Program-made: the position numbers and the translations under genes
Shown: piece by piece, positions 23,174-33,067 of the stretch
Position numbering within the stretch: the stretch's first letter is position 1
Layout: the number at the start of each line of letters is the position of its first letter
Assembly: GCA_017303715.1 (NCBI GenBank)
Contig: JAFLBZ010000032.1
Coordinates: 1-54,390, forward strand
Length of the DNA stretch: 54,390 nt
DNA from: Rhodothermia bacterium
GTDB taxonomy: Bacteria; Bacteroidota; Rhodothermia; Rhodothermales; UBA2364
Direction: 5' to 3'
The notes under the pieces: generated by a model
Told to the model about the DNA's origin: nothing
Databases searched by the model: none
What the model saw: only the letters and a program-made list of their open reading frames with translations

Positions 23174-24379
23174 ATGGACGCACTGTTACAATGTATTCCG
23201 CTATGGGATGAACTTTCCCGCGAGGAGCGAGAATTGTGGTTGAAAGCTGCAAATGAATCGCATGAATTGGTTGCGGCTGCCAAAGATTGGAAGGCATTTT
23301 CCCAACGCTTACAAGCCCACTTGGATACATATCTTCCCGATAGTGAAGTTCTTGTTTTACATGCACTTGCCTTGGAAGCCCCTCAAAGCTTGACACCAGA
23401 GGAACAGAAAAAACTGACCCTAAACAAGGAAAAATTAGCGGCTGCCTTTAGAGAAGTAGGTGCTTTACCATTGATTGTCGAGCGTATCCGAACACAAATA
23501 GTAGATTTTGAGTCGGAGTGGACAACCCAAACACTTTCTGCCGGACGTACACCCATACAAGCACCAAACGAACCCATCCAAGCCCCGCAAAACTGGTTTG
23601 CACGCTATCCGATGGTAACGTGGATGGGTAGCGTAGCCCTTGCCGTCGGTGTGATTATGTTGGGGCTTTGGACCATCTTTAACATTCTTTCCGAGGACTC
23701 TCCGATCACCTCAAACCATTATACAACAGTTTTACCCAACCCCTTTAATGTAGAAACCATTCTGAATGATCGTGAAGAAGCACGAACAATAGAACTGCCA
23801 GACGGAAGTGAGGTCACGTTGTTTCCTCATGCTCGGCTACAGTACTCCCGAAACAACTTTAAGCGCCGCGTCCGAGCTTCCGGTAAATTCTTTTTTGACG
23901 TCAAAAAACAAGGTGAGATATTTTTTATTGAGTCTGGGAATGCCCTCACAAGTGTTGTCGGAACCAGTTTTGCACTGAATGCGACCACCAACCAAACCGA
24001 GGTGATCTTGTTACAAGGCGAGGTTATGTTGGCAAGCCGTTACGATGAATCCAAGGTTGTTCGGTTGTCTCCGGGTGAACAGAGCCGTGTATTAAACACC
24101 CAAGAGCCTACAACACCCCAAATGGCGGACATCGGAGCCTCTTTGACATGGACGAATAAGTTTTATTTTCGGGGAACGACCCTGAAAAATGCCATTATTC
24201 AATTAGAAAAGGCTTATGGAGTAAATATCAAAATTCCGGAAAACACCTCCCGGAGAACGATTGAAGGCACTTTTGACCGAAATGAAAAGATAGCCGATAT
24301 CCTCACAAAAATTGGGTTGGTGCTCCAGTTAAACGTACACCAAAAATCCGATCAGACGTTTGAATTAAATAGTCTGTGA
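23174..24379 (+). CDS. FecR-like anti-sigma factor
   Basis: This protein of about 401 aa from the ATG at 23174 has a cytoplasmic part with helical content (residues 1-150), a membrane segment (MVTWMGSVALAVGVIMLGLWTI), and a periplasmic FecR domain (PDGSEVTLFPHARLQYSRNN, EIFFIESGNALTSVVGTSF, VRLSPGEQSRVL) ending in the C-terminal NIKIPENTSRRTIEGTF block seen in Bacteroidota FecR proteins. It should bind the preceding sigma until the receptor signals. An in-frame TTG at 23150 would add eight residues. Spacing of 39 bases to the sigma gene supports co-transcription. Confidence 0.85.
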   Translation: MDALLQCIPLWDELSREERELWLKAANESHELVAAAKDWKAFSQRLQAHLDTYLPDSEVLVLHALALEAPQSLTPEEQKKLTLNKEKLAAAFREVGALPLIVERIRTQIVDFESEWTTQTLSAGRTPIQAPNEPIQAPQNWFARYPMVTWMGSVALAVGVIMLGLWTIFNILSEDSPITSNHYTTVLPNPFNVETILNDREEARTIELPDGSEVTLFPHARLQYSRNNFKRRVRASGKFFFDVKKQGEIFFIESGNALTSVVGTSFALNATTNQTEVILLQGEVMLASRYDESKVVRLSPGEQSRVLNTQEPTTPQMADIGASLTWTNKFYFRGTTLKNAIIQLEKAYGVNIKIPENTSRRTIEGTFDRNEKIADILTKIGLVLQLNVHQKSDQTFELNSL

Positions 24380-24524
24380 ACCATTCAACACAATTTTTTG
24401 TCCAATCAACCATAATCATTTGAAAGACACGCCATTTTTACCTATTATCAAGACACTATTTTAAACGAACTTCAACCGTGTGCGGCTTTTGACGAATAAG
24501 CGCGGTTGACCAAGGCGCTCACCT

Positions 24525-27260
24525 TTGCCAATCAAGCGTTTGAAGACACCACATCTATATCGTAGAATGGTTCTCAGTCTCGTTTTTGCGATGACACCGC
24601 TTATTCTGTTCGCACAACAATACCGCCCACCTACTACGCCTGCACTGGCAGACGCTCTCCGTATGTTGCGCTCTAAATCGGGCTTAGATTTAGTTTTCTC
24701 TCCAGACATCTTAAAGGGGAAATATACCAGTTGTGCCTTTGACAAATTGGCTCCAGAAGCCGCCCTTGTTTGTATTCTCGAAGGAAGTGGCTTTGTGGCG
24801 AAAAGTATAGACAATTCCAGACAATGGATTGTTATCCCAGCTCCCCAAACAACCATAACGACCACCAAAATAGGGACAATACCTGAAGTCCCACTTTTTG
24901 TAGCCTCTGGGGTGGTACGTGATGCCCAAACAGGCGAGACCCTTATCGGAGCAAGCATTACCCTTGAACCTTCAAAACGGGGAGCCACTACCGACCGTGA
25001 GGGCCAATTTAGAATTGATCGGATTCAAGAAAAAAAGGTTTGGGTGCGTGCGTCCTATGTTGGGTACGAATCAGTCCTAACATCGGTCATGCTTAATGGG
25101 AAGCCACTTGAGTTCCGCCTTACGCCGTCCACAACAACACTTGCCCCCTTGGTCGTAGATGGGAACCGCTCGGAAGGCATCCCCGAAAAAGCCATTCCCG
25201 GTGTACTTACCCTGTCTTCCCGTCAGTTAGAACAAGCCAGCGCCTTCCGAGGACAAGAAGATTTATTCCAAATTTTAGATGGTTTTACCAACGTAGGTCG
25301 CACATCCGAGGTCAATGGCGATCTTATTGTGCGTGGTGCAGAAGAAAATCAAACCCGTTATTGGGTAGATGATATGCCTCTTTTTACGCCGGGACGTACC
25401 TTTGGCGGTTTTTCTACACCACAGCCCGATCTCCTACAAGGTGTGACGTTGTATCGCGGATTGGTTCCCGTAGAGTTTGGTGGACGACTGGCTTCCGTAC
25501 TGACCACAAACTTGAAAGAAGGCTTCGGCAGTAAACCCTTGTATTCAATTGGCCTTAGCCAAAGTAGTATGCGCTTTAGTGCGGAAATGCCCATTACCTC
25601 AAAAATTTCAGGGATGTTAGCCCTCCGTCATTCTATTCAAGATGTCCTTCGGCACGAACAGTCGCTTTACATCCAGCAAAAAGCAAGCCTCCAAGACATT
25701 TCCGCAAGGTATGGGTATGGCGACCTTACGACAAAAATTACTTTCCGCCCAAACAGATTACACCAATTTGCCCTGAATTTTTATACTGGCTCGGATGCAC
25801 TTCAGGCCGATGGCAATGCCTCGCTTTTTCCAAGACTCCAAAAAAATCCACAGTATGCCAATGGTTTTAATGCACGGTTGATGTACGGATGGCAAAGCCA
25901 CCAAGCCGGATTGCGTTATCAATACCTTGCGACAAATCGCTCCATGCTCTCGGCTATGCTCTATCAATCGGGTTACAAAATGTCCGAAATGAACATGGCC
26001 GGCGTGCAAAACCTCCAGAATAGCACCGTGGATGCGTTCCAGTTTTTTCAACGTGCGTCTTACGAAAATAGCGTAACTGAAAATGGCCTTAAAGTTAAAG
26101 GTGACTTGCAATGGGGCAATCATACAACGCGGTTGGGCTTGGCCCTGACACGCTATGAATTTAATAGCACCTTAGATGCTATGCCCGACTATAAGCAGCC
26201 GCTACAAGCAGGGTCGCCTCCGGATCAAATGCAGGAAAAAAACCTTCTTGCCCCAAATCAGGCAAATTCATCTTATAAAACCTCCAAAATGGCCAACGAA
26301 GGGCTTGTCTTCGGAGAAGACGTATGGCAATTAGGTCGCTTACAATTGGTTCCCGCCTTTAGACTCGGCATGTTTGAGTCTTATTCCTTCTTTTCCCCAC
26401 AACTTTCCGCACGCCTTGTGCCCGTAGATCGGCTTGTCATCAAAGGAGGAATCGGGACACAAGCCCAGCATTTACATACTTTGCGCGATCGCTTCGGATG
26501 TGCCTATGCCGCCGAGTCTGGTAATTGCACCAATATTGGGCGGTTGTATATTCGTCCCAGCAACGGACAACAAGCCAATATCGGCGCAGAACTTTCCCTA
26601 AACCCTAATATCAGGCTTGACTTAGATGCCTATTGGCGGAAATCTGGCAATATATTGGTGGCGGATCGCCCGTATCGTGTACGAGATGGCCTCGAAGAAC
26701 CGTTGATTGAGGCCGGACAACAGGTAGAACGCTACATTGCCGGACGCAATAAGGCATTTGGCTTGGAATCCACCGCCGTGTGGAGCCTAAATCGGTTCTA
26801 TACCGCAACATTGGGCTATGTATATGGACGTTCGCTTTATGTCTTAAGCGAAGCAGAACGCTCGCTCCAGATTCCCGCAAGATACGATGCTCCTCATAGC
26901 GCCCATGCCACCTTGCAGTTTCGCAACAAGGGCTGGCTTGCTACACTTTCAGGGCAAGTCCGATCGGGATATCCGGTACATACCGAAGGATTTTCTTTGA
27001 TCTCCTTTACCGACCCCGAGAAAATACAGGCAGTACAAGGGCTAACGATTGAACGTCTGCACACCTATCATCGCTTGGATGTTTCTATAGGAAAACGCCT
27101 TTTTTACAAGGGAAAAATTCTGGAATTTACAGGACAATTACTTAATTTTACCAACACCTCCAATGATTTGGATCAACATATGGACGGAACCGGTGGTATG
27201 TATGCTTCTGTCCAAGGAAGTGGCCTGAAGCCCGCCTTTAATCTTAAACTTTCTTTCTAA
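24525..27260 (+). CDS. TonB-dependent receptor with STN and carboxypeptidase-regulatory domains
   Basis: This 911-aa outer-membrane receptor has, after the signal peptide (LVFAMTPLILFAQQ), an STN (secretin/TonB short N-terminal) domain at about 35-100 (LADALRMLRSKSGLDLVFSP, CAFDKLAPEAALVCIL), a carboxypeptidase-regulatory-like domain at about 122-205 (VRDAQTGETLIGASITLEP), then the plug (LFQILDGFTNVGRTSEV, LIVRGAEENQTRYWVDDMP) and barrel, ending in FNLKLSF with C-terminal Phe. The STN domain is the part that signals to FecR. A TTG start at 24525 gives a charged N-region before the signal peptide; ATG at 24567 is the alternative. Ligand unknown, perhaps a glycan or siderophore-like compound. 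Confidence 0.88.
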   Translation: MPIKRLKTPHLYRRMVLSLVFAMTPLILFAQQYRPPTTPALADALRMLRSKSGLDLVFSPDILKGKYTSCAFDKLAPEAALVCILEGSGFVAKSIDNSRQWIVIPAPQTTITTTKIGTIPEVPLFVASGVVRDAQTGETLIGASITLEPSKRGATTDREGQFRIDRIQEKKVWVRASYVGYESVLTSVMLNGKPLEFRLTPSTTTLAPLVVDGNRSEGIPEKAIPGVLTLSSRQLEQASAFRGQEDLFQILDGFTNVGRTSEVNGDLIVRGAEENQTRYWVDDMPLFTPGRTFGGFSTPQPDLLQGVTLYRGLVPVEFGGRLASVLTTNLKEGFGSKPLYSIGLSQSSMRFSAEMPITSKISGMLALRHSIQDVLRHEQSLYIQQKASLQDISARYGYGDLTTKITFRPNRLHQFALNFYTGSDALQADGNASLFPRLQKNPQYANGFNARLMYGWQSHQAGLRYQYLATNRSMLSAMLYQSGYKMSEMNMAGVQNLQNSTVDAFQFFQRASYENSVTENGLKVKGDLQWGNHTTRLGLALTRYEFNSTLDAMPDYKQPLQAGSPPDQMQEKNLLAPNQANSSYKTSKMANEGLVFGEDVWQLGRLQLVPAFRLGMFESYSFFSPQLSARLVPVDRLVIKGGIGTQAQHLHTLRDRFGCAYAAESGNCTNIGRLYIRPSNGQQANIGAELSLNPNIRLDLDAYWRKSGNILVADRPYRVRDGLEEPLIEAGQQVERYIAGRNKAFGLESTAVWSLNRFYTATLGYVYGRSLYVLSEAERSLQIPARYDAPHSAHATLQFRNKGWLATLSGQVRSGYPVHTEGFSLISFTDPEKIQAVQGLTIERLHTYHRLDVSIGKRLFYKGKILEFTGQLLNFTNTSNDLDQHMDGTGGMYASVQGSGLKPAFNLKLSF

Positions 27261-27434
27261 ACCGCACGCTCGCCAATCAAAAGTTTGCTACCATTCTTTG
27301 TAACATTTTTTTCTTAAAAGGGTCTTAAAATTACCTGAAACAGTTGTACATTAGCGGCGAGCGGTGATGGCCTTGCAAAACCCACTTGTTGCCATGTGTA
27401 TAGAACACGGTAAAATCCGCTCGGAGAGGTTAGG

Positions 27435-28484
27435 ATGACACAAGACTTAAGCTATGAGCAGGCCATAACAGCCTTTACGCATAAAAATTTTCGCCCGTTG
27501 TATTTTGTCTTTGGTGAAGAAAAATTCCTCTCGACAGAATTGCAAAATACTTTATTAGAACATGCCCTCCCAAGGCATGAACGGGATTTTAATTTAGATG
27601 TTTTGTATGGATCGGAGGTAGAAGGCAGCCAAGCACTGTCATACTGTCAGGGGTTTCCTATGATGTCGGAGCGTCGGGTAGTTGTGATTCGTGACTTTGA
27701 AAAGATGTCTAACAACAGTGTTTTTGCGGCATATGCCAAAGCACCCAACCCCAGTACGGTGGTCTTGTTGCTTTGTGGGGTTAAGCCTAATTTGACCAAT
27801 AACCCTTATCGGGCCATCAAGTCTTTGGCTACCGTCATCGAGCTAAAACCGATTAAAGAAAATCAAGTCGGTGGATGGGTGCAAAAACAAGTGACTAAAA
27901 TGGGCAAAAAGATCCGACCAGATGCTGTACAAATGCTGGTGGATTTTAATGGAAACAACCTCCAAACACTTGCCAACGAGGTGGAAAAATTACAGGCATA
28001 TGTGGGGCGACAAGAAGAAATTAACCGAAACGATGTGTTGGATGTGGGAGGCCATGCACGGGAATTTAATGTGTTTGAACTGCAAAAAGCAGTGGGACAA
28101 GCTGACTTCCTGGCAGCAATACGGATCGTGGAACACATGTTGCGACAAAAAACAAACCGAGCAGGCGAGGCGCTCATGATGGTTTCCATTTTGAGTACAT
28201 ATTTTCAAAAACTCTGGAAACTCATCGGATGCCAAAACCTGAAGATGAACGATAAACAGATGGCCGAACGGGTTGGGATTTCGCCGTACTTTATCAAGGA
28301 ATATGTGATGAGCCTAAAAAAGTACCCGTATGGACGGATTCAAGAGGCACTTGCGGCACTTTTGGCCGCTGATTATGAACTAAAAGGTGGCTCTTCCAGA
28401 AGTCCCGAATTGATTCTGCAATTGTTGCTTTTGAAAATCATCCCTCACTCCACCACACGCGCTCTTGGCTATACGGCTCCCTAA
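27435..28484 (+). CDS. holA: DNA polymerase III delta subunit
   Basis: This 349-aa protein begins with the domain I pattern FRPLYFVFGEEKFLSTELQNT, in which FVFGEEKFL replaces the usual P-loop-like region of the clamp-loader delta subunit, and contains VVVIRDFEKMS and the C-terminal region with LKKYPYGRIQEALAALLAADYELKGGS. It binds the beta clamp and opens it in the clamp loader. The Shine-Dalgarno-like GGAGAGG lies 8 bases before ATG 27435. It stands between the TonB receptor and a sigma-factor gene with its own upstream gap. Confidence 0.88.
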   Translation: MTQDLSYEQAITAFTHKNFRPLYFVFGEEKFLSTELQNTLLEHALPRHERDFNLDVLYGSEVEGSQALSYCQGFPMMSERRVVVIRDFEKMSNNSVFAAYAKAPNPSTVVLLLCGVKPNLTNNPYRAIKSLATVIELKPIKENQVGGWVQKQVTKMGKKIRPDAVQMLVDFNGNNLQTLANEVEKLQAYVGRQEEINRNDVLDVGGHAREFNVFELQKAVGQADFLAAIRIVEHMLRQKTNRAGEALMMVSILSTYFQKLWKLIGCQNLKMNDKQMAERVGISPYFIKEYVMSLKKYPYGRIQEALAALLAADYELKGGSSRSPELILQLLLLKIIPHSTTRALGYTAP

Positions 28485-28616
28485 TAGGGTATTGCCATTT
28501 GGCGAGCCTTAAATACCTTTAATCGAATTGTAATAAACTGCTTGTTAAAACGTTCGTAAATAGGGACATAAGCTGTTATCAAAGTGATGTTGACGAAAAA
28601 AACAGGATAAATATAT

Positions 28617-29231
28617 ATGCCAAACCTGAACAACAAACAGTATCAGCCGCTGCTACAAATGAGCGATGAAGATCTGATGGCCGAGTTCCAAAACGGACGT
28701 GTAGAGGCTTTCGAGATTCTGGTACACCGTTACAAAGATCCATTGTCCAATTATATCTACCGCTTTTTGGGAGATATGAAGGAGTGCGAAGATTTGTTGC
28801 AAGAAACGTTTCTAAGGGTGTATCGCAACCGTCATTCGTACCGTCGCATTGCCAAATACTCTACATGGCTCTATACCATTGCTGGAAACCTTGCACGCTC
28901 GGAATACCGTAAGCGTAAACGCCGCCGCGTGTACTCTTTGCAGTCGGTTAATCGTGATGACGAGGAGTACGAGGTGGAAATTCCAGATGAAACCTACCTT
29001 CCCGACCTTCAGACGGAAAGCCTTTTGCAGGATAAATTTGTCCAAGAAACCCTGAAGCAAATTCCGGATGAGTTCCGCGAAGTGGTAGTACTGCGTGATA
29101 TTCAGCAGTTGTCTTATGAAGAAATTGCCGAAATCACGGGTTTGCCGATGGGAACGGTAAAGAGCCGCATCAACCGTGGACGTACTAAATTGCAACAGAT
29201 GCTAAAAGATATTTACGTTCCGGGCGACTAA
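28617..29231 (+). CDS. ECF sigma factor (RpoE/SigW-like)
   Basis: The 204-aa protein has region 2 at about 15-85 (DLMAEFQNGRVEAFEILVHR, CEDLLQETFLRVYRNRHSY, STWLYTIAGNLARSEYRK) and region 4 at about 140-195 (LKQIPDEFREVVVLRDIQQL, SYEEIAEITGLPMGTVKSRI, NRGRTKLQ). This is the canonical group-4 layout. The acidic linker (RDDEEYEVEIPDETYLPDLQ) is typical of the class. AGGA lies 9 bases before the ATG. A perfect hairpin terminator follows 35 bases after the stop and before the membrane-bound putative anti-sigma gene. Confidence 0.88.
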   Translation: MPNLNNKQYQPLLQMSDEDLMAEFQNGRVEAFEILVHRYKDPLSNYIYRFLGDMKECEDLLQETFLRVYRNRHSYRRIAKYSTWLYTIAGNLARSEYRKRKRRRVYSLQSVNRDDEEYEVEIPDETYLPDLQTESLLQDKFVQETLKQIPDEFREVVVLRDIQQLSYEEIAEITGLPMGTVKSRINRGRTKLQQMLKDIYVPGD

Positions 29232-29266
29232 TAAGAGAACCTTTTTTAGGCCAACGAGTAGAAGAT

Positions 29267-29307
29267 CACCGATGTTGCTCCAAATTGCACAACATCGGTG
29301 TTTTTTT
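29267..29307 (+). terminator. Rho-independent terminator between sigma and putative anti-sigma gene
   Basis: CACCGATGTTG (29267-29277) pairs perfectly with CAACATCGGTG (29290-29300), an 11-bp stem with a 12-base loop, followed by seven T residues. It lies between the sigma gene stop and the ATG of the next gene (29338), so read-through or a separate promoter must express the latter. Confidence 0.88.
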
Positions 29308-29337
29308 GTCAGCCTCCCTCTTTCTTATTGCCGGCCT

Positions 29338-29979
29338 ATGTACCAAGGATACAACCCGGAAGATTTCCAAAATTTTGACTCCTTATTGGATGAGTTTATT
29401 GTGGACTACGTGGATGGAACGATGGATGTTGCTACACGGTCTGCCTTTGAAACCTATCTCCATGGCCACCCCGACCTATTTGAGCAGGTACATCGTATGA
29501 GGGAGATTCGCTCGATGATGTGTGGGTTGAACTGCGGTTGTATGGCTCCTCCGGGATTTCAGGCACGACTGCGCAATAAACTTGCGTGTGAAATGATGCG
29601 CGAGGAATTGCCGGCTCACCTATCTGCTTATCATGCGCCATCATTCCAATTAATTGCTTCAGTTTTGGTGGTACTCATGGTTTTTGGCGGATTATATTGG
29701 TCTTACGATCAATATTCAAAAATGCGGGAGGCATATCAAGGAGCGCAGGTAAGCCCCTCGTCCGCTACACTATTTAGCAATGCTTCGCCGCCTTCAATGA
29801 AAAAAGCTCTTCCGCTCCCTGTTCATGTTTATCAAACCTCTTCTGATTTTACCCTAAAGCCCACCTCGCGTTCACAACAAAAGGCAGTTGTTCGGAATAC
29901 GCTCCGCAAGACGCTCCCCCCTACCTCTTCTCGGATGGCATTTGCAATAAAAAAACCCATCATCTGTCCAGACCTTTAA
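29338..29979 (+). CDS. Putative membrane-bound anti-sigma factor
   Basis: The 213-aa protein has a cytoplasmic N-terminal region of the anti-sigma type (LDEFIVDYVDGTMDVATRSA, FETYLHGHPDLFEQVHRMRE) with a Cys-rich patch (MMCGLNCGC) that may bind zinc or sense redox, a membrane segment at about 105-125 (LIASVLVVLMVFGGLYWSY), and a Ser/Pro-rich outer part. This matches anti-sigma factors of ECF systems but the exact zinc motif (HxxxCxxC) is not clean, so the family is inferred mainly from its position. The ATG at 29338 removes a hydrophobic leader that would come from the terminator region. Confidence 0.6.
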   Translation: MYQGYNPEDFQNFDSLLDEFIVDYVDGTMDVATRSAFETYLHGHPDLFEQVHRMREIRSMMCGLNCGCMAPPGFQARLRNKLACEMMREELPAHLSAYHAPSFQLIASVLVVLMVFGGLYWSYDQYSKMREAYQGAQVSPSSATLFSNASPPSMKKALPLPVHVYQTSSDFTLKPTSRSQQKAVVRNTLRKTLPPTSSRMAFAIKKPIICPDL

Positions 29980-30079
29980 CCCCACCTTCGGCCAATATTT
30001 TTATTCCTCTCGTTGACCATCATGCAAATATTGAAGTATTTTGCATTTCTATCCCCTTTACCTTTAAACCCTAATTTAC

Positions 30080-30784
30080 GTGTCAAAGAAAAAGCAACCT
30101 TTGTCGGAAGTGGCAGATTTGGGACATATTGTGGCCTTGATCATCCCGACAAGTGATACACCACAGAAAAGCACGGTCTATCTGGAGGTGTTTACATATT
30201 TACAAAAGGCAGATTTTTCGACTGTCATAGTCCTCAGTCATACCCAAGAGCGCAATACAGGCAAGATTTCACTCTATAATGGGGAGGTTTTTCCGGTGGG
30301 CGAGTACCAACTTCGGGTGGATACCGAGTTGTTGAACGAGTTGTGCGATGAAGAGGACGATTTTTTCTCGGAGGACATCGGCCAAGTTCAGAATGAAGCG
30401 ATTCAGCAAATTTTACGTGCCGTTGTGAATGTTCGGAGCGACATCGAGGTTCTACCCGTCATGGTAGGCAGTAACAGCCTTTCGATCTCGGAAGAATTGG
30501 GACATGCTTTGGGCGAGGTGATGCACAACCGGAGTTTCCTGCTTCTTGCCGCCATCGAAATTGATAAAGTAGATCAGGCGACGCTTGGAGCATTTATAGG
30601 TTCTTTGGAAACCATGCAAATCAATCCACTTATCCGAATGATCCAATCCGGCGAGGTGAAGCTACACAGCGGAAATGGCAGTATTATCGGAACATTGTTG
30701 GCGGCACAACGCCGTGGTGTGAAGCAGGCCAAAGTCCTCACGAGTGGTCATAACCAGTTTTTAGGTGCGGTACTTTATCGTTAG
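30080..30784 (+). CDS. MEMO1-like protein
   Basis: The 234-aa protein resembles the MEMO/AmmeMemoRadiSam B family: VALIIPTSDTPQKSTVYLEV, STVIVLSHTQERNTGKIS, then SEDIGQVQNEAIQQILRAVV, VLPVMVGSNSLSISEELGHA and the end LTSGHNQFLGAVLYR. In the family, His residues near the start and a Cys bind a metal or form a non-heme iron-like site; here SHTQER and SGHNQF hold possible ligands, but conserved positions are partly altered. GTG start at 30080. No AmmeMemoRadiSam A/C gene is nearby, so its partners are unknown. It is convergent with rpoN, 15 bases away. Confidence 0.6.
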   Translation: MSKKKQPLSEVADLGHIVALIIPTSDTPQKSTVYLEVFTYLQKADFSTVIVLSHTQERNTGKISLYNGEVFPVGEYQLRVDTELLNELCDEEDDFFSEDIGQVQNEAIQQILRAVVNVRSDIEVLPVMVGSNSLSISEELGHALGEVMHNRSFLLLAAIEIDKVDQATLGAFIGSLETMQINPLIRMIQSGEVKLHSGNGSIIGTLLAAQRRGVKQAKVLTSGHNQFLGAVLYR

Positions 30785-30799
30785 CGTATAGCCTTATCG

Positions 30800-32284
30800 T
30801 TAGAGTACGATTTGTTTTCGGAGTCGGGCCACAGGAATATTCATGTGTTCGCGGTATTTGGTGACCGTCCGGCGTGCAATATGATAACCCTTCTCGGCCA
30901 AGAGTTCGACCAAGCGTTGATCCGAGAGGGGTTTGGCTTTATTTTCGCCCTCTATGATCTGTTGAATGAGCGATCGAATTTCTTTGTTAGACACTTCTTC
31001 CCCACTTTCGGTAGCAAGTCCTTCCGAAAAGAAATATTTTAATTCATAAACACCCCATTCCGTTTGCACATATTTATTGGAAACCACGCGGCTAACGGTT
31101 GAAATGTCCATATCTATTCTCTTTGCTATATCGTTTAAAATCATGGGTTTAAGATGGCCTTCCCCGAATTTGAAAAAGTCTTCTTGAAGCAGCACAATGG
31201 CGTGCATAACCTTCAGCATGGTTTGTCTTCGCTTATTGAGGTTTTCAATAAAATGACGTGCGGATTCTATCTTGGTTCGAAGAAAATCTCTTGCAGCATC
31301 ATCCTTTTTTTTCATGTCCTTTGCGCCGCCACTCTTTTTGCGGGCGGCAAGGCTCTCCCACATTTGCCGATACCCACGGGAAATGCGTAATTGGGGTAGG
31401 TTTTTCCCATTTAAGGAGATCACAATTTCGCCATTCGTATATTCCACTACAAAATCCGGCGTAATGTAATTCTCGGAAGGTCTAAACAATCCTTCTCCGG
31501 GTTTAGGATTCAGCCGTTTAATGAGGTCGTAGGCGTCCTTCAGTTCAGCCTCGTCTATATCCAATCGCCGCATAATCACATCGAAGTGCTTCATGGCGAA
31601 TTGCTGGTAGCACTTTTGTAGCATCTTAATGGCCGTTTCGAGTCCGGGTTCGTCATTGGGCATCACATAGAGTTGTACCAAAAGACATTCCCGCAAATCT
31701 CGCGCGGCAATTCCAACCGGATCGAACCTTTGAACCTTAAAGAGTACGGCCTCTACCTCTTCCTCAGAGGGCATAATACCGGAATTGAACATCACATCAT
31801 CCGATATTGCTTCGAGGGAGCGCCGAAGGTAGCCATCTTCATCTATCGAGCCAATAATTTGTTCTGCAATGAGATATTCTTTCCGGCCAAAGTCTTGGTG
31901 TCCAATTTGCTCCAGCAAGTGTTCAGAAAGGCTAGCAAAATATTGTGCGGGCATCTCACCATAGCCCTCGTCGTTACTACCCTCGACATTGGCTTTGTAG
32001 CCATACAATTCATCTGCTGGATTGAGGTACTCGTCCCAGTCAAAATCGTCGGAAGCGCTTTCGCCTTCCCCGTCTTGTTCAGCCCGTTCTTCATTTTCCT
32101 CGTTTCGTGGCTCATCCTCGCTCAGCCCATCTTCGAGGAGTGGGTTAAGTTCCATTTCTTGTATAATCCGCTGCTCTAATGCCAAAGTGGGTAATTGCAG
32201 TAATTTTATATACTGAATCACTTGTGGCGAAATCTTCAGTTGCTGGGTAAGCTTTTGTTGCTGTGTTAACCGAACTCTGGTCAT
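30800..32284 (-). CDS. rpoN: RNA polymerase sigma-54 factor
   Basis: The 494-aa protein shows the sigma-54 layout: Gln/Leu-rich region I (QQKLTQQLKISPQVIQYIKL), acidic region II (LSEDEPRNEENEERAEQDGE), the core-binding region, and the C-terminal DNA-binding region with the RpoN box ARRTVTKYREHMNIPVA just before the end. It directs transcription from -24/-12 promoters with AAA+ activators. It is the second gene of a transcript with the DUF3109 gene, 5 bases apart. Confidence 0.95.
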   Translation of the reverse strand: MTRVRLTQQQKLTQQLKISPQVIQYIKLLQLPTLALEQRIIQEMELNPLLEDGLSEDEPRNEENEERAEQDGEGESASDDFDWDEYLNPADELYGYKANVEGSNDEGYGEMPAQYFASLSEHLLEQIGHQDFGRKEYLIAEQIIGSIDEDGYLRRSLEAISDDVMFNSGIMPSEEEVEAVLFKVQRFDPVGIAARDLRECLLVQLYVMPNDEPGLETAIKMLQKCYQQFAMKHFDVIMRRLDIDEAELKDAYDLIKRLNPKPGEGLFRPSENYITPDFVVEYTNGEIVISLNGKNLPQLRISRGYRQMWESLAARKKSGGAKDMKKKDDAARDFLRTKIESARHFIENLNKRRQTMLKVMHAIVLLQEDFFKFGEGHLKPMILNDIAKRIDMDISTVSRVVSNKYVQTEWGVYELKYFFSEGLATESGEEVSNKEIRSLIQQIIEGENKAKPLSDQRLVELLAEKGYHIARRTVTKYREHMNIPVARLRKQIVL

Positions 32285-32289
32285 GGTTG

Positions 32290-32877
32290 TTATTGGTTTT
32301 TCCGGGCCAGTTCTTTTCTACGGACTTCTGCCGCTTTTTGGAAGTCACAATACCACGCTTCGCCGTATTTGCGGGTAAGGGGGCCTGCTAAATAATCCGA
32401 TAAATAGGTTCCGGATTGTGTACCTAAATGTACACCGGATACACAAATATCCCATTTCTCATAGTTTAATACCTCTTGTGTGCCGTATCTTCGGGCACGG
32501 ATGGGATAAAGGTGACATGAAATCGGCTTTGGCCAATCCACCTCTCCGTTATGGTATGCTTTTTGAATGGCGCATTTTGCAACTTTGCCTTCATAATAGA
32601 CAAAAACGCACTCCGAGCCATCAACGCATGTAGTCGCATAACGCTCCGGATAGACTTCCTCCCAAACACCTTCTTTTTGGATAACTTCGAGGGCTTCTTG
32701 GCGCAATGAAGGTGCAACAATGGGCAGAATGTTTTCAAGTATGGCGCGTTCTTCAGGCTGGAGGGGTGCGCCTTCTTCTCCTTGGACACAACATGCGCCA
32801 AGACACACACCAAGATGGCAGGAAAAGTGGCTTTCCGCAATTTCGTCCGAGATAAGAATGTCATTTACTACAAACAT
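32290..32877 (-). CDS. DUF3109 Cys-rich protein
   Basis: The 195-aa protein has Cys clusters: CHLGVCLGACC at about 20-30, CVDGSEC near 84-90, CAIQKAYHN and ISCHLYPIR near 120-128, typical of DUF3109/YkgJ-like zinc or iron-sulfur binders widespread in Bacteroidota. The function of the family is not established. Upstream of rpoN in one transcript; the pairing is probably conserved in the group, but this is from memory. Confidence 0.75.
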   Translation of the reverse strand: MFVVNDILISDEIAESHFSCHLGVCLGACCVQGEEGAPLQPEERAILENILPIVAPSLRQEALEVIQKEGVWEEVYPERYATTCVDGSECVFVYYEGKVAKCAIQKAYHNGEVDWPKPISCHLYPIRARRYGTQEVLNYEKWDICVSGVHLGTQSGTYLSDYLAGPLTRKYGEAWYCDFQKAAEVRRKELARKNQ

Positions 32878-33067
32878 AATGCCTTTTTTGTCATGATAGC
32901 GAAAAATCGAGACAAATCAAAGCGTTTCTTGAGCAGTACTGGCAAAAAAAAAATAATGGCGAATAAAATTTTAACTCTTTAAGCATATGATTTTTATCAA
33001 TTTAGCCTAATTTACATTATAGCTAATTGGACGAATTTTTCTTGTAAATAAAAAATGTTAATAATAA

